Positions 32,669 through 40,268 of a DNA stretch of 43,610 bases are shown here, one piece after another. The notes below the pieces were generated by a model, which made no database searches, was not told where the DNA came from, and saw only the letters and a program-made list of their open reading frames with translations. Position numbers and translations under genes: made by a program. Position 1 is the stretch's first letter, and every line of letters begins with the position of its first letter. Source of the stretch: an uncultured Lachnospiraceae bacterium (GTDB taxonomy: Bacteria; Bacillota; Clostridia; Lachnospirales; Lachnospiraceae); contig CANQWV010000007.1 of assembly GCA_947627645.1 (NCBI GenBank), forward strand, positions 1 to 43,610, read 5' to 3'.

Positions 32669-33643
32669 TCAAACCTCGATCCGCACAATCTTCCTGCCCC
32701 AGAAATAGGCTGCGACATATACGGCAAAGCAGCAGCCCATCACGGCGACGCCTGTGATATTCCCATACATCGTCGAGAGAAATTCCGGGGAGCTCAGCCG
32801 GATGTACGCGAGAATAAAGATCGGAATCAGGCTCATAATATTCTGCTCCATAACCTTTCCCGACAGACAGGTCTCAATCTCCTGCATCGTCTCCTGTTTC
32901 TGCCGGATACAGGACGACGTGTTCCGGATTATCGCCAGCAGATCGCCCCCGGAGCGCTTCGCAGTCAAAAATACTTCCGCAAAGCTTCGGATGTCATCAA
33001 CCGCACAGCGCCTGCCAAAGTCCAGGAACAGCTCTTCCATGTTCCGGTTCATCCCGATCTGCGCATCCATCAACCGGAACTCACGGACAATAACCGAATC
33101 CGAATCATACACCTTCTGCAGCTCCCGCAAGGCCTCGTGCAGCGCATTTTCCACTGAATAACCGGCCTGCAGAGAAGCGGAAAGCATCTGTATCCCATCC
33201 AGGAACTGACGAGTCATTTCCCTTGCGCGCCTGGCCTGCAGAGAATTTCTCTGTTCCCGGAGAAAAAGCACAGCCCCCGGGAGCAGCAGCACAAACGCGA
33301 TCCAGGAACAGAAAAAGAGATAGCTTACACAAGCGTCCAGAAGCGCATATACGACCAGGTACTTCGCCATCTCCCGTCCGGACAGGCGGTATACCGCGTA
33401 GTCCGGAAGCAATTCCTTTGGCACTCCTTTTCCCGCGCTTCTTGCGATACGCTCCGTGTGTTTCCGTTTCTTTTTCTCTGTTCTTCGCGCATATCCTTCC
33501 CCCTGTTCTCCCGGAGCCGGACGCGGCGGCTTTTCCGGTGGACTTCGCGGTACTGCTCTCAATTCTGGCATCCGGCTCTTTGAAGCTTGTAGTTTCTCTG
33601 AAGTTCGGCCTTTTTGCAAAGGCGCCCGACGATTGCTCCGCAT
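32669..33643 (-). CDS. tadB: TadB-like type II secretion F-domain protein
   Basis: 324 residues. A basic, disordered N-terminal region (1-80, Lys/Arg/Pro-rich) is followed by a pair of membrane segments (95-130), the T2SSF domain (FLDGIQMLSASLQAGYSVENAL, SFAEVFLTAKRSGGDL) and two C-terminal helices. Standard TadB platform protein for the Tad/Flp pilus. The ATG lies inside the cpaF 3' end (85-nt overlap), with GGAGGGGGAG upstream; an internal ATG 24 codons on has no comparable ribosome site. Confidence 0.85.
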   Translation of the reverse strand: MRSNRRAPLQKGRTSEKLQASKSRMPELRAVPRSPPEKPPRPAPGEQGEGYARRTEKKKRKHTERIARSAGKGVPKELLPDYAVYRLSGREMAKYLVVYALLDACVSYLFFCSWIAFVLLLPGAVLFLREQRNSLQARRAREMTRQFLDGIQMLSASLQAGYSVENALHEALRELQKVYDSDSVIVREFRLMDAQIGMNRNMEELFLDFGRRCAVDDIRSFAEVFLTAKRSGGDLLAIIRNTSSCIRQKQETMQEIETCLSGKVMEQNIMSLIPIFILAYIRLSSPEFLSTMYGNITGVAVMGCCFAVYVAAYFWGRKIVRIEV

Positions 33644-34782
33644 TCGTTCTCCCCCTCCTCTTCAAATTCATATAATACCTGCGTCCGGATCTCTCCGCTT
33701 TGATGGTCAAAGCCTAAGATCTCGAGGATCTGCAGCACCTTTCTGCTCTTGTCCCGCAGCCTCCCCAGATGCACGATCACATCGATTCCGGACGCGATCT
33801 GCCTGCGCACTGCGGGGAGCGGAAGTTCCATTCCCATAAGCACCATCGTCTCGATTCTCGAGAGCATATCCTCCGGGCTGTTGGCATGCCCGGTGCTGAT
33901 CGAGCCGTCATGCCCGGTGTTCAAAGCCTGCAGAAGGTCGATTGCTTCGCTGGAGCGGATCTCTCCAATCAGAATTCGATCCGGGCGCATCCTGAGGCTT
34001 GACTTGATCAGATCGCGGATCGTGATTGCCTTCTCCCCCTCCGTGTTGGCGTTTCTCGCCTCCATGCGGACGAGATTCGCCACGCCCTGAATCTGCAGCT
34101 CGGCATTGTCCTCGATCGTGATCACCCGCTCATCCTTCGGGATATAATGCGAGAGCGCATTCATGAAAGTAGTTTTTCCAGAGCCCGTCCCTCCCGAGAT
34201 AAAGATATTGTAACCGGCATAAACCAGCTTCCTCAGGAAATCGACCACCTCCTGGGATACCGTCCCCCAGCGGATCAGCTGATCCATCTGGATAGGCTGA
34301 TCCGGAAAACGGCGGATCGTGATGACCGGCCCGTTCAGCGCCACCGGAGGCATCACAATGTTGACGCGGGCCCCGTTTTCCAGCCGAGCATCCACGATCG
34401 GCACAGACTCGTTGACGATGCGGTTGCAACGTCCCACAATCTGCTGCGCGATGTCCTCCAGCCTCTCCCGTGAGTGGAAATTTTTTTCCCAGCGCTGAAG
34501 CCTCCCTCCGCGCTCAATGAAAATCCCCTCGGTTCCATTGACCATAATCTCCGTCACGCTGTCGTCGTCCAGCAGCTCCTGCAGGATATCCAGCCTGCGC
34601 ACCGAATTGAACAGCTCCCTGCGCAGGTCGTTCCGCTCGGAAAGCCGTATATAGAAATCGCCCCCGGTCTGAAGGATCAGCTCGTCGATACTGCGGTAAA
34701 TCTCCTCGTCGCAGACTTCCCGATATCCTTCCAGCTGCTCCATAAGCCTTTCCCGCAGATATGTAAATTTCTGTTCATCCAT
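33559..34782 (-). CDS. cpaF: CpaF/TadA-type pilus assembly ATPase
   Basis: 407 residues of the GspE/VirB11-like ATPase family. Walker A GGTGSGKTT (197-205), Asp box TIEDNAELQ (222-230), Walker B RILIGEIRSSEA (269-280) and His box GHDGSISTGHA (290-300) are all present. The N-terminal domain (EIMVNGTEGIFIERGG) is the one typical of TadA/CpaF. It powers assembly of the Flp pilus. GGGAGGGG lies seven nt before the ATG. It follows cpaE by 182 nt and overlaps tadB. Confidence 0.95.
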   Translation of the reverse strand: MDEQKFTYLRERLMEQLEGYREVCDEEIYRSIDELILQTGGDFYIRLSERNDLRRELFNSVRRLDILQELLDDDSVTEIMVNGTEGIFIERGGRLQRWEKNFHSRERLEDIAQQIVGRCNRIVNESVPIVDARLENGARVNIVMPPVALNGPVITIRRFPDQPIQMDQLIRWGTVSQEVVDFLRKLVYAGYNIFISGGTGSGKTTFMNALSHYIPKDERVITIEDNAELQIQGVANLVRMEARNANTEGEKAITIRDLIKSSLRMRPDRILIGEIRSSEAIDLLQALNTGHDGSISTGHANSPEDMLSRIETMVLMGMELPLPAVRRQIASGIDVIVHLGRLRDKSRKVLQILEILGFDHQSGEIRTQVLYEFEEEGENECGAIVGRLCKKAELQRNYKLQRAGCQN

Positions 34783-34964
34783 GATCGTTCCCCTCCCTCC
34801 CGGGGCGTTTCTTGCCCTGTTCTTTCCCCTGCCGGAGCTCCGGTCTCCATCCGCATACTTCGCATTTATCTGCTCAGCTCACCACGTGCCTCCTGCCGGA
34901 ATCCTGAGTTTTCGCTTTTGCTTTGCGTGCGCTTCTTTTCTTCTGCATTTCGCCGCATCATCCC
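34783..34964 (-). other. 182-nt gap between the cpaE-like and cpaF genes with a possible 31-residue ORF
   Basis: Minus-strand ATG at 34959-34961 (ATGATG) opens a 31-codon frame ending TAA at 34866-34868, rich in Arg/Lys/Glu. GGAGGAGG comes from the cpaE end 12 nt upstream. There is no family likeness, and the base composition is like the rest of the gap. It could be a coupling ORF or chance. Confidence 0.25.
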
Positions 34965-35975
34965 TCACAATTCCTCCTCCAACAGCAGCTTCCGCACAAA
35001 ATTCCCCATCTCGCCCCAGAGAAGCTGCTGCATAATATCGCCGTTTTCCTTCAGCAAGGGCTGCATTGGAAGCCTGAGCTTCCGCGTCTTTTCCAGGACG
35101 TCTTCCATATCCAGCATATGGGCCAGCTTTTCATACTGCGCAAGCTTCGCCTGGGAGATCGCGTCCTCCAGAACCGGAAAATAGACCCGATCGCAGAGCC
35201 GAAGCACCTGGAACAGCTCATCCACCTGCTCGCTCAGATCCAGTATCAGAATGTCGTACTCCCCATAAGCGCCAATCTCCTGCAGGAAGTCCATCCACTC
35301 TTTCCCGGAAACGTCCCGCAGGTCAGCCGGGGACAGTGCCGGTGGAATGTAGTGCAGCTCACGGAAGGTCTGCACGACGGAATTCAGCTTGTAGATGAAC
35401 CCGCCCTCTCTCTGCCGGAAGAAGTAGATCAGGTCGGAGAGATCGGTGCGGTATTTCGTATGAAACAGCTCCTCGAACCCGGAAAACTCCTCAAAGTTCA
35501 GATACAGCACCTGATTATTCTCTGAGAGTATCTCTCCCAGCGTCAGCGCGAACGAAGTCTTCCTCACCCTGCCGATCGGGGAATAAACCCCGTAAATACG
35601 GGTTTTGTACGCAGTGTTCCCAAACAGGCAGGGCTGCGGCTGCGCCTCCGCATAGTACTCCAGCACCTCCGACAGCAGCTGATCCGACGACTGGTACTTG
35701 TATACAAACGGATACTCCTCCAGATCCTGCAGGGGCTCCCCTTCCGACAGCATAATGATACGATTGATCGGAAGATCCCGGATTTCATTGCACATAGCGC
35801 GTGTGGAGATCAGAAGAACCTCAATCGGATTCTCCCTGGCGTAGGCCTGCAGACTCTCCACGTTCGTGAACGCCTGCACCTCAAACGGCGTCGTTTTCCT
35901 GCCATTCAGATAATCCATGAGACTGCAGGCATAGGACGCATCCAAATCACAGACTGCAAATATATTCTTTTTCAA
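34965..35975 (-). CDS. CpaE/TadZ-like ATPase with degenerate P-loop
   Basis: 336 residues from TTG 35973-35975, with AGGAGGG upstream and TTGA overlap with the preceding stop. An N-terminal receiver-like domain (about 1-110, IFAVCDLDASYACSLMDYLN) lacks the usual phospho-acceptor context. A MinD/ParA-like domain follows with a deviant P-loop, GVYSPIGRVRKTSFALTL, and YDILILDLSEQVDELF as the Walker B-like strand. TadZ/CpaE proteins place the pilus machine at a pole or site in the cell. The P-loop here has Arg-Val-Arg where KGGxGKT is expected, so ATP binding may be weak. Confidence 0.82.
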   Translation of the reverse strand: MKKNIFAVCDLDASYACSLMDYLNGRKTTPFEVQAFTNVESLQAYARENPIEVLLISTRAMCNEIRDLPINRIIMLSEGEPLQDLEEYPFVYKYQSSDQLLSEVLEYYAEAQPQPCLFGNTAYKTRIYGVYSPIGRVRKTSFALTLGEILSENNQVLYLNFEEFSGFEELFHTKYRTDLSDLIYFFRQREGGFIYKLNSVVQTFRELHYIPPALSPADLRDVSGKEWMDFLQEIGAYGEYDILILDLSEQVDELFQVLRLCDRVYFPVLEDAISQAKLAQYEKLAHMLDMEDVLEKTRKLRLPMQPLLKENGDIMQQLLWGEMGNFVRKLLLEEEL

Positions 35976-36484
35976 ATGTTCCCTCCTATCTGGCAAAGAA
36001 TTCCGAGCAGGATCGGAACGGAAAAGCAGAACTTCGCGTCCTCCCCGGCTTCGCCGATATATGATCTCCACTGCCTCTCTCTGGAATACCGGCTGACATA
36101 AGCGCAGAAAAAGCTGATCCGCCGCACAAGATTATGTCGGTATATCATGATTGCAAGGGAGATCAGACCTCCGGACAAGATCGACCACGCAATGCAGGAA
36201 AGGCATCCCAAAGGCCCCAGAAATCCGCCTGCCATACAGAGCAGCTTGACGTCCCCGGCTCCGATCATGCGGAAATAGCAGAGCACGCCGAAAACCAGAA
36301 CCGGCAGCGCAGCGCCCCCAAAGCAGAAAATCGCACCCGCAGGACCATTCTCAAAAAGCTGGTATAAAAGGCCGCAGATTAACCCTGCCGCGACGATCCC
36401 GTTTGGAATGCGCTCCCTGCCAAGATCACAGAGCACCGCCGCGACCGTCAGGCACAGCAGCATAACGATATGAACTTCCCTCAC
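35972..36484 (-). CDS. TadV/CpaA-type prepilin peptidase, first gene of the Tad operon
   Basis: 170 residues from GTG 36482-36484 with GGAGGAG ten nt upstream; an ATG at 36461-36463 is also possible. Short A24 peptidase: CDLGRERIPNGIV (first Asp region) and FRMIGAGDVKLLCMAGG (GxGD). Membrane helices run throughout, with a cytoplasmic basic stretch RHNLVRRISFF. It removes the leader of Flp-type prepilins. The stop is shared with the cpaE-like start (TTGA). Confidence 0.86.
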   Translation of the reverse strand: MREVHIVMLLCLTVAAVLCDLGRERIPNGIVAAGLICGLLYQLFENGPAGAIFCFGGAALPVLVFGVLCYFRMIGAGDVKLLCMAGGFLGPLGCLSCIAWSILSGGLISLAIMIYRHNLVRRISFFCAYVSRYSRERQWRSYIGEAGEDAKFCFSVPILLGILCQIGGNI

Positions 36485-36673
36485 CTTGTACTGACTCCTC
36501 CTTCTGTCATCAATCCCGGCAGACTTTCCTGCCGTAAAACCTCCTGTTGCTGATTCTTCTGTACTTACTCTCCGGAAATCCTGGCCTGAACCGGCCTCAA
36601 TCCTGAATGACTCTGCAGCTGTCACACTTTCCAGCTTTGTCTTCTGTAGATATCCTTGAAATGAAATAGGGAT
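36485..36673 (-). other. Leader of the Tad operon
   Basis: About 190 nt between the promoter-proximal hairpin and the GTG. It contains a GGCC-ggttca-GGCC hairpin. It stays open in the tadV frame up to 36721, but that frame would start before the expected transcript end. I could not match it to a c-di-GMP or other known riboswitch. Confidence 0.4.
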
Positions 36674-36719
36674 AAAAAAAAGTATCTTGCCAGAGGCATC
36701 TTTCCTGCTGGCAAGATAC
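36674..36719 (-). terminator. Strong rho-independent terminator between the CdaR-like gene and the Tad operon
   Basis: GTATCTTGCCAG (36682-36693) and CTGGCAAGATAC (36708-36719) form a perfect 12-bp stem with a 14-nt loop. On the minus strand the hairpin is directly followed by T8 (36674-36681). It ends read-through from the regulator gene. The first arm touches the -10 box of the promoter at 36720-36747. Confidence 0.92.
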
Positions 36720-36747
36720 ATTATAACACGTTTCAGTGATTTGTAAA
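36720..36747 (-). promoter_or_regulatory. Promoter of the Tad operon, nested on the terminator
   Basis: Minus-strand TTTACA, 16-nt spacer, consensus TATAAT (36720-36725). A start site about seven nt further, near 36713, would fall inside the rising arm of the terminator, so its own transcript carries only about half of the stem. Confidence 0.7.
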
Positions 36748-36783
36748 GTCTTTTTTGTGATATTTTTCAAATTTTTGAGATGT

Positions 36784-36807
36784 TATAATTTTGCTATCAA
36801 AATTATA
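36784..36807. promoter_or_regulatory. AT-rich inverted repeat upstream of the Tad promoter
   Basis: TATAATTTTG and CAAAATTATA (10-bp arms, 4-nt loop), about 37 bp upstream of the -35. A regulator site is plausible. No T-run follows on the minus strand, so a terminator is unlikely. It also lies 72 bp beyond the stop of the CdaR-like gene. Confidence 0.5.
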
Positions 36808-36878
36808 GTCTCGTATGTGAAACATTCCTAATATGTTATGCCCTTTCCTTGATAATCAATCTGGCTCCTATAAATAGC

Positions 36879-37964
36879 TCAGCTATTCTGCTCCATAAAT
36901 TTCATGTAGTTAACCACCATCATCGCGATCTTGAACGTCATTGCGTCCTCAAAGACACGGATGTCCAGCCCTGTGCTCTTCTGCAACTTCTCCAGCCGGT
37001 ACACCAGCGTATTCCTGTGAATATAGAGCTGCCTGGCCGTCTCGGATACATTCAGGTTATTCTCGAAAAATTTGTTGATCGTGGCAAGCGTCTCATCATC
37101 GAACGTTTCCGGGGTCTCTCCGGTGAACACTTCCTTCATGAACATCTCGCACAGCGGAAGCGGAAGCTGGTAGATCAGCCGTCCGATGCCGAGCGTGCTG
37201 TACGCGATGACCGCCTTCTCCGTATAGAAAATCTTGCCCACGTCGAGTGCCATCCGCGCTTCCTTGTAGGAGCGGGACACCTGACGAATCTCGTCGACGA
37301 TTGTTCCGTAGGCAATCTTCACACTCGACATCGCTTCGGAATTCAGCATATCGCGCAGCATATGAGCCGTCTTTTCAACCTCCTCATAGCCTTCGCTCTC
37401 CTTGAGCTCCTGCACCAGGATAATACTTTTCTCGTCGACTGCCGTGATAAAATCCTTCGGCTTGCTGCCAAACAAGCCCTTGACGATCTCCATCGCCGCA
37501 TTGTCCTTTTCGTACTTTGTCTCGATCACATAGACGATCCGGCGCACCTCCGCATCGATATGGAGCTTTCTCGCCCGGTTGTAGATATCGATGGAAAGCA
37601 GGTTATCCAGAAGCAGGTTCTGGATATAATTGTTTTTGTCGAAACGCTCCTTGTAAGCTATGATCAGATTCTGGATCTGACTGACCGCCACGCGCCCCAG
37701 CATATAGGCGTCCTTCGACGCTCCCTGCGCAATCAGGACAAATTCCAGCTTCTTATCGTCAAAAACCTTAAAGAAATGCGCCCCCTGCACGACCTGGCTG
37801 TCTGCCGGCGATTCTGCAAACTGTACAATTGCGCTTTCCGGCATCTCCTCTTCCTGAACCGTCGATGCTACCAAATTGCCATGTACATCCGTCAAAATAA
37901 AGTCTACTCGTGTGATCGTGTTCAGCTCGTCCAGCGTGTTCTGTAAAATCTGACTTGAAATCAT
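36879..37964 (-). CDS. CdaR/PucR-type transcriptional regulator
   Basis: 361 residues. N-terminal sugar-diacid-recognition/GAF-like region (1-130, RVDFILTDVHGNLVAS), a central GGDEF-like core as in CdaR (VKIAYGTIVDEIRQVSRSYKEA), and a C-terminal PucR helix-turn-helix (NVSETARQLYIHRNTLVYRLEKLQKSTGLD, about 307-336). Members sense small metabolites such as sugar diacids or purine breakdown products. GAAGGGTGTAGG precedes the ATG. It sits directly upstream of the Tad operon but is separated from it by a strong terminator, so control of the pilus genes is only a possibility. Confidence 0.9.
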   Translation of the reverse strand: MISSQILQNTLDELNTITRVDFILTDVHGNLVASTVQEEEMPESAIVQFAESPADSQVVQGAHFFKVFDDKKLEFVLIAQGASKDAYMLGRVAVSQIQNLIIAYKERFDKNNYIQNLLLDNLLSIDIYNRARKLHIDAEVRRIVYVIETKYEKDNAAMEIVKGLFGSKPKDFITAVDEKSIILVQELKESEGYEEVEKTAHMLRDMLNSEAMSSVKIAYGTIVDEIRQVSRSYKEARMALDVGKIFYTEKAVIAYSTLGIGRLIYQLPLPLCEMFMKEVFTGETPETFDDETLATINKFFENNLNVSETARQLYIHRNTLVYRLEKLQKSTGLDIRVFEDAMTFKIAMMVVNYMKFMEQNS

Positions 37965-38078
37965 CGTCCTACACCCTTCTCCCTTCTTTTTAGTCTTTTC
38001 AAGGCTTTCTTCTCCTTAGCCGAATTGCACTGCCTGGGTTGCTCTATAAATTTGTTACTTTTTTACAATGTTAAAATA

Positions 38079-38107
38079 ATCATACTCGATTTTCTAAAAT
38101 TTTACAA
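38079..38107 (-). promoter_or_regulatory. Promoter of the CdaR-like regulator
   Basis: Minus-strand TTGTAA, 17-nt spacer, TATGAT, about 115 nt before the start codon. The gap 37965-38262 holds this promoter and the glgB terminator. Confidence 0.6.
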
Positions 38108-38133
38108 CAAAAAAGTGCGCATCAAAAAAGCAG

Positions 38134-38193
38134 CAAAAAAAGCAGGAGCCGCTTCGACGGCCTTTTCAGCCGTTATCCCGAAAATGCTCCTGC
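38134..38193 (-). terminator. Terminator of glgB
   Basis: GCAGGAGC (38142-38149) and GCTCCTGC (38186-38193) enclose a second stem GACGGC/GCCGTT. On the minus strand the outer stem is followed by T7 (38135-38141). The plus strand also has a T6 run after 38194, so it can work both ways. Confidence 0.85.
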
Positions 38194-38262
38194 CTTTTTT
38201 GGATTATGAAATTATCAAGCTTCCGAAATCAAGTCCTGTTTCCATTGCAATCTTCCGATTGT

Positions 38263-40206
38263 CTAAAACTTGAACACCGCAACTCCGTAGGGCGGCAGGT
38301 CGTACGCGAAGGAATACTCCCTCCCGTCGCACTCCTGCTTCACTGCCTTGTAGATCTCCGGCTGCTCCTTGCCGCTGCCGCCGAACTCCGCCGCGTCGCT
38401 GTTCAGGATCAGCTTGTACTGCTTGCGCTTCGGCACCCCGACACGGTAGTCCGGACGCGCCATCGGCGTGAAATTGATGACGAACAGCAGGTTGCTCTTG
38501 CCGTCCGCCGAGTGCCGCACAAAGCTGAAAATGCTGCGGAAGCAGTCGTCGGCGTTGATCCACTCGAAGCCGCAGGGATTGCAGTCCGCCTGGTACATCG
38601 CGGGCGTCTTCGCGTACAGATGCAGCAGCGCGCGCACGTAATTCTGCATCTGACGATGCTTCTCCTCGCCGAGCAGATACCAGTCGAGCTCCCGCTCCTC
38701 GCTCCACTCCTGGAACTGCGCAAAGTCCTGCCCCATGAACAGAAGCTTCTTGCCCGGATGCCCAAACATGAACGAATATCCCGCTTTCAGATTCGCGAAT
38801 TTATCGTCGTACAGACCCGGCATCTTGTTGATCATCGAGCACTTGAGATGCACCACCTCGTCGTGCGAGAGCACAAGCACATAACGCTCCGAGTACGCGT
38901 AGGTCATCGCGAAGGTCATCTTGTTGTGGTTGTAGCGGCGGAAGTACGGGTCGAGCTTCATATACTCGAGGAAATCGTGCATCCAGCCCATGTTCCACTT
39001 CATCGTAAAGCCGAGCCCGTCGTCCTCCGGGCGGCCCGTCACCTTCGGCCATGCCGTGGACTCCTCGGCAATCATCATCAGGCCCGGATAGCGGCCGACC
39101 ATGAGGCTGTTCAGGTGCTTGAAGAACTCGATCGCCTCAAGATTCTTGTTGCCGCCGTACTCGTTGGCAACCCACTGGCCGTCCTGTTTGCCGTAGTCAA
39201 GGTAGAGCATCGAAGCCACCGCGTCCACGCGCAGACCGTCCACATGGAACTGCTCCACCCAGTAGATCGCGTTGGCGATCAGGAAATTGCGCACCTCATT
39301 CTTGCCATAATCGAAGATTTTGGTTCCCCAGTCCGGATGCTCACCCTTGCGCGGATCTGCATACTCATAAAGCGGCGAGCCGTCAAAATTCGCCAGCCCC
39401 TGCTCGTCGCGCGGGAAATGCGCCGGCACCCAGTCCAGAATGACGCCGATCTTGTTCTTGTGCAGATAATTCACAAAATACGCGAAATCCTCCGGAGTAC
39501 CGTAGCGCGAGGTCGGCGCGAAATAGCCGGTCACCTGATAACCCCACGAACCGTCGAACGGGTGCTCCGCGATGCCGATCAATTCAACGTGCGTGTAGCC
39601 CATATCCTTGATGTATGCGACCAGAGAATGCGCAAAATCACGGTAGTTGTAATAGCCGGCGCTGTCCGGGCCGTGCGGGTGCTTCATCCAGCTTCCCGGA
39701 TGCACCTCGTAGATCGCGACCGGGCTCTTGTCCTGCTCAAAGCTCTTGCGCTTTTCCATCCAGACAGAATCCGACCACTTAATCCGGGACAAATCCGCGA
39801 CGCGCGACGCCGTCCCCGGGCGGAACTCCGCATGATTGCCGAACGGATCGGCCTTGTAGATCTTCTGACCGTCCGGCGTATGGATCAAGAACTTGTACAG
39901 CTCTCCCTCCTCCACGCCCGGGATAAACAGATCGTAAACCCCGAGCGGCTCCTGGCGCTCCATCGGATACTGCAGCTCGTCCCAGCCGTTGAACGAGCCG
40001 ATCACGTGCACAGAATCCGCGTGCGGCGCCCACACTGCAAAATACACGCCCTTCTTTCCGCCGACCTTCATCGGATGCGCGCCCAGCTTCTCAAAGATGT
40101 TGTAGTGCGTTCCCATGCCGAACAGGTACTGGTCGTAGTCCGAGATAAACTGCTCCGGACGCTTCGGCTTCTTGTTTGCGGCTTTCGCGTTTGCCTTCTC
40201 TGCCAT
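38263..40206 (-). CDS. glgB: 1,4-alpha-glucan branching enzyme
   Basis: 647 residues from the ATG 40204-40206 with GAAGGAGAGGG upstream; the frame to 40257 has no ribosome site. A CBM48 domain (52-150, VYFAVWAPHADSVHVIGSFN) precedes the GH13 barrel: DWVPAHFP, GLRVDAVASMLYLDY with nucleophile Asp328, MIAEESTAWP with acid/base Glu381, and LSHDEVVH near 448. It makes alpha-1,6 branches in glycogen. The N-terminus is Lys/Ala-rich. It is the second gene after the GH13 glycosidase (62-nt gap), which suggests a small glycogen/alpha-glucan unit. Confidence 0.96.
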   Translation of the reverse strand: MAEKANAKAANKKPKRPEQFISDYDQYLFGMGTHYNIFEKLGAHPMKVGGKKGVYFAVWAPHADSVHVIGSFNGWDELQYPMERQEPLGVYDLFIPGVEEGELYKFLIHTPDGQKIYKADPFGNHAEFRPGTASRVADLSRIKWSDSVWMEKRKSFEQDKSPVAIYEVHPGSWMKHPHGPDSAGYYNYRDFAHSLVAYIKDMGYTHVELIGIAEHPFDGSWGYQVTGYFAPTSRYGTPEDFAYFVNYLHKNKIGVILDWVPAHFPRDEQGLANFDGSPLYEYADPRKGEHPDWGTKIFDYGKNEVRNFLIANAIYWVEQFHVDGLRVDAVASMLYLDYGKQDGQWVANEYGGNKNLEAIEFFKHLNSLMVGRYPGLMMIAEESTAWPKVTGRPEDDGLGFTMKWNMGWMHDFLEYMKLDPYFRRYNHNKMTFAMTYAYSERYVLVLSHDEVVHLKCSMINKMPGLYDDKFANLKAGYSFMFGHPGKKLLFMGQDFAQFQEWSEERELDWYLLGEEKHRQMQNYVRALLHLYAKTPAMYQADCNPCGFEWINADDCFRSIFSFVRHSADGKSNLLFVINFTPMARPDYRVGVPKRKQYKLILNSDAAEFGGSGKEQPEIYKAVKQECDGREYSFAYDLPPYGVAVFKF

Positions 40207-40268
40207 TTCTAACCCTCTCCTTCGTTTTGTTGCTGCATTTATATTCTGTTCGTTCAACCCGATCCGAT

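Noticed and set aside
32494-32727. 78-residue N-terminal extension of the TadC-like protein
   Set aside because: It is low-complexity and would overlap the end of tadB. A GTG with a perfect ribosome site marks a better start.
36485-36673. c-di-GMP riboswitch in front of the Tad operon
   Set aside because: Such elements are known before pilus genes, but I could not find the conserved core, GNAA tetraloop or receptor.
36682-36719. Inverted repeat as the end of an insertion sequence or MITE
   Set aside because: The arms are followed by T8 on the minus strand and no matching partner or target duplication is visible. A terminator explains it fully.
38206-40212. 668-codon plus-strand frame opposite glgB, and a similar one at 40176-41651 opposite the GH13 gene
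   Set aside because: Both mirror strongly conserved enzymes and lack ribosome sites and recognisable domains.
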